NCBI GenBank assembly: GCA_900768535.1
Contig: CAAGDE010000109.1
Coordinates: 1 to 5,714 of the forward strand
DNA from: Clostridia bacterium
Lineage (GTDB): Bacteria > Bacillota > Clostridia > Oscillospirales > CAG-272
Length of the DNA: 5,714 nucleotides
Reading direction: 5' to 3'
In this document: piece by piece, positions 5,597 to 5,714 of the stretch
Layout of the letters: every line of letters starts with the position of its first letter
How positions within the stretch are numbered: the first letter of the stretch is position 1
Translations under genes and position numbers: made by a program
Notes under the pieces: generated by a model
The model's input: the letters and a program-made list of their open reading frames with translations, nothing else
What the model was told of the DNA's origin: nothing
Database searches by the model: none

Positions 5597-5694
5597 GGGG
5601 AAGACCTTGGGGCTCTGCCCCAAACCCCGCCTAAACCTTTCTTAGAAGAAAGGTTTAGGAATCCAAAGAATTTCACTGAGAAGGGCATACCCCC
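5597..5694 (+). repeat. Two-hairpin gene-3'-end repeat, right copy
   Basis: Begins GGGGAAGACC three bases after the TGA stop. Hairpin 1: TTGGGGC (5607-5613) with GCCCCAA (5617-5623), loop TCT. Hairpin 2: a 13-base stem, 5630-5642 with 5647-5659, loop TAGA. The tail TCCAAAGAATTTCAC... matches the left copy with some differences. Hairpin 1 keeps its stem and varies its loop; hairpin 2 varies its stem with full compensation. It may act as the transcript end of the large gene. No clear T-tract follows hairpin 2. Confidence 0.85.
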
Positions 5695-5714
5695 GACCAA
5701 CGCACCGTAAAGTC

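Noticed and set aside
2753..5623. 956-codon open frame on the minus strand opposite the large membrane-protein gene
   Set aside because: It is in exact codon register with the sense frame, so it stays open only because the sense gene avoids TTA, CTA and TCA. Its start lies inside the right-hand repeat, and its translation is low-complexity and Gly/Val/Leu/Arg-rich.

Overview
The window looks like chromosomal DNA from an uncultured, GC-rich member of the Clostridia, probably near the Oscillospiraceae/Ruminococcaceae. This is inferred from consensus sigma-A promoters in AT-rich gaps, AGGAG ribosome binding sites, a histidine-triad/FkbM gene pair and abundant palindromic intergenic repeats. No database search was possible, so the taxonomy is tentative.

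Layout. The left edge (1-176) holds two head-to-head copies of a structured repeat. On the minus strand, a histidine-triad (HIT/Hint-like) hydrolase gene (1277-1615) is followed, with a TAATG overlap, by an FkbM-family methyltransferase gene (177-1277). About 690 bases with no credible gene (1616-2304) carry nested repeats: a short repeat pair (1667-1714 and 2159-2200) encloses a REP/BIME-like element with inverted arms around two tandem 43-base units (1878-2115). Next come a minus-strand terminator, a tRNA-Arg(ACG) gene with encoded CCA, and its consensus promoter. A divergent consensus promoter then drives a large plus-strand reading frame to 5593. The right edge (5597-5694) carries another copy of the left-edge repeat.

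The two most interesting points are these. (1) The large frame, 955 codons for a four-helix membrane anchor plus a roughly 790-residue predicted exported domain, is interrupted by one in-frame TAG at codon 288. Reading frame and codon bias continue unchanged afterwards. This could be a recent nonsense mutation, an assembly error, readthrough, or a reassigned UAG. The other three stops seen are TAA or TGA. (2) The repeats at the two edges each lie 3-4 bases after a gene's stop codon. They share a two-hairpin architecture, and the second hairpin differs at four base pairs that are all compensated. That is strong evidence for a conserved RNA or DNA secondary structure that may act at gene 3' ends.

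The genes do not form an obvious joint pathway. The HIT and FkbM genes are probably one transcript, the tRNA is its own unit, and the membrane protein is a separate monocistronic unit ending at the right-hand repeat.
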